A stretch of DNA of 64,000 nt, from NCBI RefSeq assembly GCF_003182355.1, contig NZ_QGTW01000010.1:62001-126000 (forward strand), in the 5' to 3' direction. The DNA comes from Cytobacillus oceanisediminis (GTDB lineage Bacteria > Bacillota > Bacilli > Bacillales > Cytobacillaceae). The notes under the pieces are model-generated. The model did no database searches, was not told where the DNA came from, and worked only from the letters and a program-made list of their open reading frames with translations. Positions 58,011 to 64,000 of this stretch are shown here, piece by piece. Within the stretch, counting starts at the first letter, position 1, and every line of letters begins with the position of its first letter. The translations under genes were made by a program, and so were the position numbers.

Positions 58011-58538
58011 GTGAATAACAGCAGAAAACAAATCATTGTTAACGAGCTATTATACTGGAAGAAAAGCCGAATGCTTCCTGATCAATATTGTGATTATTTA
58101 TTAGCTCTTTACACGGAAGGAAATCAGCCGAAGGAAATAAGAAAAGAGAAAATAGGAATAACGTTATATTTAATAAACCTTATTTTCTTGCTGCTTATTC
58201 CAATTTCTGTGTTTTTAATTTATTTTACTGAATTGTCTATTATTTTGCAAATCGCCTTTTTGTCCCTTTTTGTTTTTGCAGGTATTTTCGCGGTTTTTTA
58301 TTTTTCTAAAAAAGGAATATCTTATCATTTACCTATGATTTCAGCCGCGGTAAACCTGCTGATTGGATCTGCTGCTTTTGTGTCGCATGTATACATAGAA
58401 AGTCATTCTATACTTTATTTGTCTTTGGTTTTAAATTGTTTGCTTTGGCTTGTGGCAGGTTTGAAGCTAAAGCTTTACTATTTCTGGATATCCGGGATAT
58501 TTAGTCTACTGCTCATATTTATTTCTATATTCATATAA
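58011..58538 (+). CDS. Uncharacterised multi-pass membrane protein
   Basis: A 175-residue protein with a soluble head (KQIIVNELLYWKKSRMLPDQY and CDYLLALYTEGN) and then five to six hydrophobic helices. The head resembles the N-terminal helical domain of DUF2157-type proteins; this is inference. The start is uncertain: GTG 58011 has GGGATG upstream, and ATG 57996 is an alternative; earlier frames run through the sigA terminator. It lies between sigA and the acyl-CoA dehydrogenase gene. Function unknown. Confidence 0.7.
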   Translation: MNNSRKQIIVNELLYWKKSRMLPDQYCDYLLALYTEGNQPKEIRKEKIGITLYLINLIFLLLIPISVFLIYFTELSIILQIAFLSLFVFAGIFAVFYFSKKGISYHLPMISAAVNLLIGSAAFVSHVYIESHSILYLSLVLNCLLWLVAGLKLKLYYFWISGIFSLLLIFISIFI

Positions 58539-58565
58539 TAAAATATTTTAAAAAGTTTTTAAATG

Positions 58566-58595
58566 TTGAGAAAACTTATCCATCCCTTATATAAT
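58566..58595 (+). promoter_or_regulatory. Sigma-A promoter of the acyl-CoA dehydrogenase gene
   Basis: TTGAGA (58566-58571), 18 bases, TATAAT (58590-58595). Confidence 0.7.
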
Positions 58596-58600
58596 GGTAA

Positions 58601-58614
58601 TGAAAGCGGATACA
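58601..58614. promoter_or_regulatory. cre-like site at the transcription start of the acyl-CoA dehydrogenase gene
   Basis: TGAAAGCGGATACA matches 12 of 14 positions of the CcpA operator pattern, at the predicted start of transcription. Repression by glucose would fit a fatty-acid catabolic gene. Confidence 0.45.
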
Positions 58615-58638
58615 GAAAACGGAATGAGGGGGATGTAA

Positions 58639-59778
58639 ATGAACTTCGATTTAACAACAGAACAGAATATGATACTTAAAACAATAAGGGAGTTTGCTGA
58701 AGAAGAGGTAGCGCCAGGAGCTCTTATAAGAGACCGGACGAAAGAATTTCCTGTAGAAGTTTTCAAGAAAATGGCCGACCTTGGTTTAATGGGACTTCCT
58801 TTTCCTGAAGAATATGGCGGAGCAGGGGCAGACACAATCAGCTTTGCAATTGTAACTGAAGAGCTAAGCAGGGCTTGTGCTTCTACTGGGATTACCTATT
58901 CAGCCCATATTTCTCTTGGGGGTGCACCGCTTTATTTATTCGGGACGGAAGAGCAAAAGCAAAAATATCTTGTACCGATTTGTACTGGAGAAACTTTTGG
59001 AGCTTTCGGTCTTACTGAGCCTAATGCAGGATCGGATGCAGGCGGTACGAGGACAAGGGCAGTCGAAAAGGACGGAGAATATATAATCAATGGAAATAAA
59101 TGCTTTATCACAAATGCCAGCTATGCCAAGCATTTGGCCTTAACAGCTGTAACTGGTGAACAGGATGGAAAAAAAGAAATCAGTGCAATTATTGTGCCGA
59201 CGGATGCCCAAGGATTCACTGTCATTGATAATTATGAAAAAATGGGACTGAATGCATCCAATACAACAGAACTTGTTCTTGAAGATGTGCGTGTGCCGAC
59301 TGAGCACTTGCTCGGCAAAAAAGGAGAGGGTTTTAAACAGTTCTTAATCACTTTGGATGGCGGCCGTATTGGAATTGGTGCTATGGCTTTAGGTATTGCT
59401 CAGGCTGCGTACGAAAAAGCCCTGCAATATGCAAAGGAGCGCCAGCAGTTTGGGCGTTCTCTATCAAACTTTCAGGCCATTCAGTTTAAGTTGGCTGATA
59501 TGGCAATGAAAATTGAATTGGCAAGAAACATGGTTTATAAAGCTGCATGGCTAAAAGACCAAGGAAGACCATTTGCGAAAGAGGCCTCTATGTGCAAGCT
59601 ATATGCTTCGGAAATCTGTATGGAAATAGCCGATCAAGCAGTACAGATTCATGGCGGATACGGGTATATGAAAGATTATCATGTGGAACGATACATGAGA
59701 GATGGGAAACTTACTGAGATTGGAGAAGGTACTTCCGAGGTCCAACGAATGGTTATTGCACGCCAAATTGGCTGCTAA
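58639..59778 (+). CDS. Acyl-CoA dehydrogenase
   Basis: FAD enzyme of beta-oxidation or branched-chain acyl-CoA oxidation, 379 residues. Signatures: LTEPNAGSD (FAD/substrate loop near 127-135), GNKCFITN, GGRIGIGAMALG, QAVQIHGGYGYM and the C-terminal EIGEGTSEVQRMVIAR with the catalytic Glu region. The chain-length specificity cannot be read. ATG 58639 with GAGGGGGATG. Not part of the B. subtilis gene order here, so it may be a lineage-specific insertion. Confidence 0.94.
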   Translation: MNFDLTTEQNMILKTIREFAEEEVAPGALIRDRTKEFPVEVFKKMADLGLMGLPFPEEYGGAGADTISFAIVTEELSRACASTGITYSAHISLGGAPLYLFGTEEQKQKYLVPICTGETFGAFGLTEPNAGSDAGGTRTRAVEKDGEYIINGNKCFITNASYAKHLALTAVTGEQDGKKEISAIIVPTDAQGFTVIDNYEKMGLNASNTTELVLEDVRVPTEHLLGKKGEGFKQFLITLDGGRIGIGAMALGIAQAAYEKALQYAKERQQFGRSLSNFQAIQFKLADMAMKIELARNMVYKAAWLKDQGRPFAKEASMCKLYASEICMEIADQAVQIHGGYGYMKDYHVERYMRDGKLTEIGEGTSEVQRMVIARQIGC

Positions 59779-59829
59779 GTAACTATTAACTCCATGAAAA
59801 GTAATTGCCGCGGATTTTATGTAGTACGG

Positions 59830-59965
59830 GTTTGATTGGAGCGAAAGGCGCGAGATCCTAGAAAATGCATTCGCATTTTCTTCGTGGGCTGTCTATTCGA
59901 GGATGCTTATTCAAAGTCCTGTGGGAGTAGCACACCCAAGGGAGATCCAGTGGAAATTCACACCT
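59830..59965 (+). repeat. Repeat family A, degenerate copy A3
   Basis: Begins TTTGATTGGAGCGAAAGGCG, then CGAGATCCTAG, a palindrome GAAAATGC-ATTC-GCATTTTC (59861-59880), GAGGATGCTTATTCAAAGTC and CTGTGGGAGTAG, and ends at TGGAAATTCACA. The terminal repeats are decayed compared with A1 and A2. Confidence 0.7.
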
Positions 59966-60037
59966 GCTTTTAACCGGCATCCATGTTGAAGTTTCTGCAA
60001 ATAAGGATTAAAAATATTTATGTAAACAATTATTTAA

Positions 60038-60066
60038 AAAAACTCCGTCCCCTGGATGGAGTTTTT
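60038..60066. terminator. Terminator upstream of cccA
   Basis: AAAAACTCCGTCC/GGATGGAGTTTTT with a 3-base loop; likely end of the acyl-CoA dehydrogenase transcript. Confidence 0.85.
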
Positions 60067-60095
60067 GTCTAAATTATGAACAAGATATGACAAAG

Positions 60096-60135
60096 TTTAC
60101 TTTAGGGCTTTTCCTTCTGCCCTTTTTAAAGTAAA
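60096..60135. repeat. Inverted repeat in the cccA upstream region
   Basis: TTTACTTT (60096-60103) and AAAGTAAA (60128-60135) enclose AGGGC/GCCCT. This gives a long hairpin with a small bulge and no terminator run. Could be an operator or RNA element. Confidence 0.5.
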
Positions 60136-60195
60136 ATAGAAATTGTTTGTATACTTACTTAAACTGAAATGTGCTTACATAAGGGAGGTTAAGTC

Positions 60196-60561
60196 ATGAA
60201 TCGCAATCCAATCATTCCATTTGTATTAATTATGGTTTTCGGTGTGGTAGCAATGTTCCTTGTTTCTTTTAAAGGTCTTGGCGATATGGACGAGCTTGCA
60301 AAAGAACAGGAAGGCGGCGGTGCTGAAACCGAAGAAACAGCAGCTGCAAGCCCTGAAGAAATCTATCAGAAGAGCTGTATTGGATGTCACGGTGACCAGT
60401 ATCAAGGCGGAGTCGGCCCAGCTCTTACTGGTGTAGGCGAACGTTTATCTCAGGATGAAATCGCAGATATTGTTGTGAATGGTAAAGGCTCTATGCCTCC
60501 AGGGTTAGTGCCTCAAGACAAGGCTGCAGAAATGGCCGAATGGTTAGCAGGCCTTAAGTAA
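60196..60561 (+). CDS. cccA: Membrane-anchored cytochrome c-550 CccA
   Basis: Small electron carrier of 121 residues facing outside. Membrane anchor about residues 6-25, an Ala/Glu linker, heme motif CIGCH at 61-65 and axial Met100 in GSMPPG. ATG 60196 with GGGAGG. Lies after sigA as in B. subtilis, apart from the inserted genes and repeat. Confidence 0.95.
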   Translation: MNRNPIIPFVLIMVFGVVAMFLVSFKGLGDMDELAKEQEGGGAETEETAAASPEEIYQKSCIGCHGDQYQGGVGPALTGVGERLSQDEIADIVVNGKGSMPPGLVPQDKAAEMAEWLAGLK

Positions 60562-60571
60562 ACCTATAATG

Positions 60572-60604
60572 AAAGTCCTTTGCATATGTAAAGGACTTTT
60601 TTTA
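60572..60604 (+). terminator. First terminator after cccA
   Basis: AAAGTCCTTT/AAAGGACTTT with an 8-base loop and T-run. Confidence 0.9.
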
Positions 60605-60613
60605 TACTATAAG

Positions 60614-60643
60614 AAAGCTATCGTAAATATTCGATAGCTTTTT
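60614..60643 (+). terminator. Second tandem terminator after cccA
   Basis: AAAGCTATCG/CGATAGCTTT with an 8-base loop, then TTT; ten bases after the first one. Confidence 0.85.
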
Positions 60644-60716
60644 AACTATTTCGCACTAGGAATAGATAGGCATGGCGCGCTCTGCGCTTTTAAATACATA
60701 GATAAGTGGTGACAGA

Positions 60717-61424
60717 ATGAATACGGACAAACTATCACAGCGGCTTGAAGCTGTAACAAATTATATTCCCAGTGGGGCACGCATAGCTGATATTGGTTCA
60801 GACCATGCATATTTGCCATGCTATGCAGTAAAAAAGGGTATTGTCCCTTTTGCTATAGCTGGTGAAGTAGTGGAAGGGCCTTTTCAATCGGCTAAAAAAC
60901 AGGTTGAAATGGAGGGGCTCTTGGATCAGATATCTGTTCGAAAAGGAAATGGCCTTGAGGTTATTAACCCAGGGGAAGTAGACTGCATTACAATTGCTGG
61001 TATGGGGGGCGCTTTAATTGCGGCCATTCTTGAAGAAGGAAAGAGCAAGCTTGATTCAGTTCAAAGGCTTGTTCTGCAGCCCAATTTAAGTGCAATTTCG
61101 ATTAGAACCTGGCTTATAGAACATGGTTGGGAGCTTATAGCCGAAGAGATTCTTGAAGAAGACGGAAAGATCTATGAAATACTCGCAGCAGAAAAAGGGA
61201 AACCGCTTAAGCCTTATAAAAACACGGAACAAGGCTTGCTTATGGGTCCTTTTTTAATCGAAGAAAAGTCAGTTGTCTTCCAAACTAAGTGGCAGGGGGA
61301 ATTGAGAAACTGGGAACGTATTCTCATGCAGCTTGAGAAGGCAGCAGATAATAAAGAGACTAAAAAGAGAAAACAGGAATTAAAACAGAAAATAAAAATG
61401 GTGGGGGAGGTTTTAAAACAGTGA
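60717..61424 (+). CDS. trmK: tRNA (adenine22-N1)-methyltransferase TrmK
   Basis: Makes m1A22 in tRNA. The 235 residues (YqfN) show motif I IADIGSDHAYLPCYAV near residues 23-38, CITIAGMGGALI (motif IV region) and a C-terminal coiled coil. ATG 60717 with GTGGTGA. The stop overlaps the GTG start of yqfO. Confidence 0.94.
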   Translation: MNTDKLSQRLEAVTNYIPSGARIADIGSDHAYLPCYAVKKGIVPFAIAGEVVEGPFQSAKKQVEMEGLLDQISVRKGNGLEVINPGEVDCITIAGMGGALIAAILEEGKSKLDSVQRLVLQPNLSAISIRTWLIEHGWELIAEEILEEDGKIYEILAAEKGKPLKPYKNTEQGLLMGPFLIEEKSVVFQTKWQGELRNWERILMQLEKAADNKETKKRKQELKQKIKMVGEVLKQ

Positions 61425-62536
61425 AAAAAATAAACGGGCATGAGATTATTCAATTGTTTGAGCAGTTCTCTCCAAAAGGATACGCGATGGAAGGTGACAA
61501 AATCGGCCTGCAAATCGGAAAGCTTAACAATCCTGTACAAAATGTTATGATAGCCCTTGATGTCTTGGAGGAAGTTGTGGATGAAGCAATCGAAAAGAAT
61601 GTGCAGCTTATTATTGCGCATCATCCGCTTATATACAGGCCGTTACAAAAGATTGCTACAGACTCTCCGTCAGGAAGAATTATTGAAAAGCTTATTAAAC
61701 ATGATATAGCGGTATATGCAGCTCATACTAATCTTGATGTAGCCAAAGGCGGTGTCAATGATATGCTGGCGGATGCTCTGCAGCTTTCCAGTACTGAAGT
61801 CTTATATCCAACCTTTGAAACCGTTTTGAAAAAGCTTGCTGTGTATGTGCCAGAAGAAAATGCTGAGGTGTTAAAAAAGGCTCTTGGGGATGCAGGAGCA
61901 GGTGCTATTGGGAATTACAGCCATTGTACGTTTTCTTCAGCAGGTACCGGCCAATTCAAGCCAAACGAAGAAGCCAATCCTCATATTGGCCAGCAGGGTA
62001 GGCTTGAATCTGTTGCTGAGGTCCGCATAGAAACTATTTTTCCTGAGCATTTGGAGAGAAGGGTACTTTCTGCCATGTTCAAAAACCATCCATATGAAGA
62101 AGTTGCCTTTGATATTTACAAACTTGAAAACAAAGGGGAAGTTTTAGGTCTCGGTAAAATAGGAGAAATCCGCGAGATGACATTAGAGGAATTTGCCGGA
62201 CATGTAAAAACAACTCTCGAAGTAGATAGAGTCCGCGTTGTAGGAGACCTTTCTTCGAAAGTTAAGAAAGTGGCTGTTCTTGGCGGTGATGGAAATAAGT
62301 ATTTTATGTCCGCGAAAATGAAGGGTGCGGATGTTTATGTTACCGGAGATATGTATTATCATGTTGCCCACGATGCCATGATGGCGGGTCTAAATATAGT
62401 GGACCCTGGCCATAATGTGGAAAAGGTAATGAAAAAAGGCGTCACAAAGAAATTGGAAATGCTTTGTACGGAAAAAGGGTATGAAGTGTCGATATTTCCT
62501 TCCGAGATACATACGGATCCTTTTCAATTTGTATAA
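61421..62536 (+). CDS. yqfO: Nif3-like dinuclear metal protein YqfO
   Basis: A 371-residue DUF34/NIF3 protein. Metal ligands appear in IIAHHPLIYRP and AAHTNLDVAKGGVND (first half) and in GGDGNKY...VTGDMYYHVAHDA (second half), with a CutA/PII-like domain inserted at about 130-230. Often mislabelled GTP cyclohydrolase; biochemical role unresolved. GTG 61421 overlaps trmK. Confidence 0.92.
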   Translation: MKKINGHEIIQLFEQFSPKGYAMEGDKIGLQIGKLNNPVQNVMIALDVLEEVVDEAIEKNVQLIIAHHPLIYRPLQKIATDSPSGRIIEKLIKHDIAVYAAHTNLDVAKGGVNDMLADALQLSSTEVLYPTFETVLKKLAVYVPEENAEVLKKALGDAGAGAIGNYSHCTFSSAGTGQFKPNEEANPHIGQQGRLESVAEVRIETIFPEHLERRVLSAMFKNHPYEEVAFDIYKLENKGEVLGLGKIGEIREMTLEEFAGHVKTTLEVDRVRVVGDLSSKVKKVAVLGGDGNKYFMSAKMKGADVYVTGDMYYHVAHDAMMAGLNIVDPGHNVEKVMKKGVTKKLEMLCTEKGYEVSIFPSEIHTDPFQFV

Positions 62537-62543
62537 ATGTATA

Positions 62544-62577
62544 AAAAGAGCCGGCTTCCCTCGAAACCGGTTCTTTT
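62544..62577. terminator. Shared terminator of yqfO and ispH
   Basis: AAAAGAGCCGG/CCGGTTCTTTT (62544-62554, 62567-62577, one G-U), A-run on one side and T-run on the other; between convergent genes. Confidence 0.85.
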
Positions 62578-62580
62578 GTA

Positions 62581-63531
62581 TTACATTTTAGTGGCTTTCT
62601 TCACTTTAGGAAGAATTTTATTTAACGGTACTTTTTTCTCGCGTGTCCATGTAGACTCTTCTTTTGGATCGTATTGTTCAAGAAAGGTGATGACTTCCTT
62701 CGTAATAGGTGTTGGTGTTGAGGCGCCTGCAGTAACTGCAACAGTGGAAGCGTCTTTAAGCCAACTTACATCAAGTTCTGTGATGTCGGCAATCCGGTAG
62801 GCTTTCGTACCTGCGATTTCCTCAGAAACCTGGGCAAGTCGATTCGAGTTATTGCTCTTTGGGTCCCCAACAACAATCAGGACATCTGCCTGGCCGGCTT
62901 GTTCTGCGACAGCCTCTTGGCGTACCTGGGTAGCCATACATATTTCTTTGTGAAATTCTGCATGAGGATATCTTTCCTTTATTTGCTCCATGACATGGCC
63001 AACATCCCATTGGCTCATTGTCGTCTGGTTTGTCACAAGAATTTTATCAGCTTTGATATTTAATTCGTTCACGTCTTCGATTGTTTGTACAAGGTGAACA
63101 GCGTGCGGCGCTACCCCTACTGCCCCTTCAGGCTCAGGATGTCCTTTTTTGCCGATGTAGATAATCTGAAAACCTTCTTTTTCTTTCTCTCTAATCAGAT
63201 CATGAGTCCTTGTTACATCCGGACACGTAGCATCAATTGTCACTAAGCCTTTTTGTTTGGCTGCTTCCCGTACTTGCGGAGAAATGCCGTGGGCTGTGAA
63301 AATGACAGTCCCTTTATCAACTTTATCCAAAATTTCTTTTCTGTCATTTCCATCGAGAGTAATGATGCCCTCTTCTTCAAAAGCATCCGTTACGTGCTTA
63401 TTGTGGACGATCATACCCAAAATATAAATCGGTCTTGGCAATGATGGGTCGAGTGCTGCGTTTCTGGCAATTACCATCGCATCAACCACACCATAACAAT
63501 ATCCCCGAGGAGAGATTTTTATGACATTCAT
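62581..63531 (-). CDS. ispH: 4-hydroxy-3-methylbut-2-enyl diphosphate reductase
   Basis: Last step of the MEP isoprenoid pathway. In 316 residues: iron-sulfur cysteines in RGYCYGV (Cys12), ATCPDV and KEICMATQ, and the substrate loop SNNSNRL. Start at 63531 with GGGAGGATAA on the minus strand. Convergent with yqfO. Confidence 0.96.
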   Translation of the reverse strand: MNVIKISPRGYCYGVVDAMVIARNAALDPSLPRPIYILGMIVHNKHVTDAFEEEGIITLDGNDRKEILDKVDKGTVIFTAHGISPQVREAAKQKGLVTIDATCPDVTRTHDLIREKEKEGFQIIYIGKKGHPEPEGAVGVAPHAVHLVQTIEDVNELNIKADKILVTNQTTMSQWDVGHVMEQIKERYPHAEFHKEICMATQVRQEAVAEQAGQADVLIVVGDPKSNNSNRLAQVSEEIAGTKAYRIADITELDVSWLKDASTVAVTAGASTPTPITKEVITFLEQYDPKEESTWTREKKVPLNKILPKVKKATKM

Positions 63532-63793
63532 CCGTTTATCCTCCCTAATTACAGCTTTTATCTGAATTGAATTTTGATTATGTTCATGTTAAAACACCAG
63601 GGAAAACCCCAGTATGCTTATTCTATTATATAAGAGATAGCGGGATAATACAAAAAGCAAAAAAGGGAATGAAAATAACATGCATTAGGCTTCAATGACA
63701 CTATTCCCGGAGGAGAGAATGATGAAAGGGAGTGATGGTTCTTGTATAAAGCCACTAAAATCTTAATAGCCACGAAACTACAAAGTAAAAAAA
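63532..63793. other. Intergenic region between ispH and yqfQ
   Basis: Contains the ispH promoter region; short open frames here lack ribosome sites and protein-like content. I see no further structured element. Confidence 0.5.
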
Positions 63794-63818
63794 CAAAGAA
63801 TGCCTTTCGCATTCTTTG
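63786..63818 (-). terminator. Terminator of yqfQ
   Basis: CAAAGAATGC/GCATTCTTTG (63794-63803, 63809-63818), perfect, with a T-run on the minus strand (forward A-run 63786-63793). Confidence 0.9.
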
Positions 63819-63821
63819 CCA

Positions 63822-64000
63822 TTATATATATAATTTGGGCTTGGATTCACGGCTTCTCGAACTTCCGGAGACCGGCGGTTCTTTTTCATTAACTGTTTCA
63901 GTCTTTTTTCGTTGTGATGGAGATTGCTTAGCTCTGGCTTTAACTTCTGTGCTTGATTTTTCTGTTTCTTCGGAAGACTGCTCTTCCGGAGTATCCTTCA
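63822..64000 (-). CDS. yqfQ: C-terminal part of a YqfQ/VrrA-like protein (truncated by the window)
   Basis: Only the last 58 codons are visible. The fragment is Ser/Lys/Glu-rich and low in complexity (EEQSSEETEKSSTEVKARA...), ending SKPKLYI. This tail and the place after ispH fit the YqfQ/VrrA family, a repeat-rich spore-associated protein. The start lies beyond position 64000. Function unknown. Confidence 0.75.
   Translation of the reverse strand, partial: KDTPEEQSSEETEKSSTEVKARAKQSPSQRKKTETVNEKEPPVSGSSRSRESKPKLYI

Noticed and set aside
62537..62800. 87-codon frame on the plus strand after yqfO
   Set aside because: It runs through the shared terminator and antisense to ispH, which is clearly the coding strand.
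63618..63812. 64-codon frame on the minus strand before ispH
   Set aside because: It starts inside the yqfQ terminator and has no ribosome site.

Overview
The window is chromosomal DNA of a low-to-moderate GC, endospore-forming, competence-gene-carrying member of the Bacillaceae. Gene content and order closely follow the Bacillus subtilis sda-yqeG to yqfQ region. Many proteins resemble their B. subtilis orthologues from memory, but several details (psd/pssA beside sda, an acyl-CoA dehydrogenase between sigA and cccA, deoC after mtaB, several dispersed repeats) point to another genus-level lineage, perhaps Cytobacillus or Mesobacillus. This placement is inference; no database was searched.

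Layout. 1-2.4 kb: an uninterrupted sigK, a BNR-type lipoprotein, a 55-residue cysteine protein and a tiny YjcZ-like protein behind a sigma-K-like promoter. 2.5-6.4 kb: M3 oligopeptidase, pssA, psd, repeat A1 and the checkpoint gene sda with a cluster of DnaA boxes. 6.8-12.3 kb: yqeG-yqeH-aroE-yhbY-nadD-yqeK-rsfS-yqeM, a ribosome assembly/NAD/shikimate operon interrupted by a large repeat. 12.4-17.1 kb: the comE DNA-uptake locus. 17.2-17.4 kb: a structured element bounded by direct repeats, possibly a remnant of an IS200/IS605-type transposon. 17.4-22.3 kb: yqzM, holA, rpsT and the sporulation genes gpr, spoIIP and yqxA. 22.5-34.2 kb: lepA, hemW and the CIRCE-controlled hrcA-grpE-dnaK-dnaJ-prmA-rsmE-mtaB heat-shock operon. 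34.3-37 kb: deoC, a Na/Pi transporter, rpsU and yqeY. 37.3-40.2 kb: yqeZ-floA-yqfB behind a sigma-W-like promoter. 40.2-48.7 kb: yqfC-yqfD-phoH, then pgpH-ybeY-dgkA-cdd-era-yqzL-recO. 48.8-54 kb: a glycine T-box, glyQ-glyS, ccpN and yqfL. 54.3-58.5 kb: yqxD-dnaG-sigA (macromolecular synthesis) and an unknown membrane protein. 58.6-64 kb: acyl-CoA dehydrogenase, cccA, trmK-yqfO, ispH and the end of yqfQ.

How it works together. Most of the window is core machinery: replication (holA, dnaG, sda control), translation and ribosome assembly, tRNA modification, protein folding, phospholipid and isoprenoid synthesis, c-di-AMP breakdown, and a set of sporulation genes. The novelty lies between the genes. 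Repeat family A has terminal inverted repeats of the CTGTTGATT type and five copies. Repeat family B is a GGCGCC hairpin family with at least three copies. Both have inserted into operon gaps and leaders, including the yqeH-aroE gap, the prmA-rsmE gap and the space between the glycine T-box and glyQ. The element at 17.2 kb is the best candidate for something previously undescribed.
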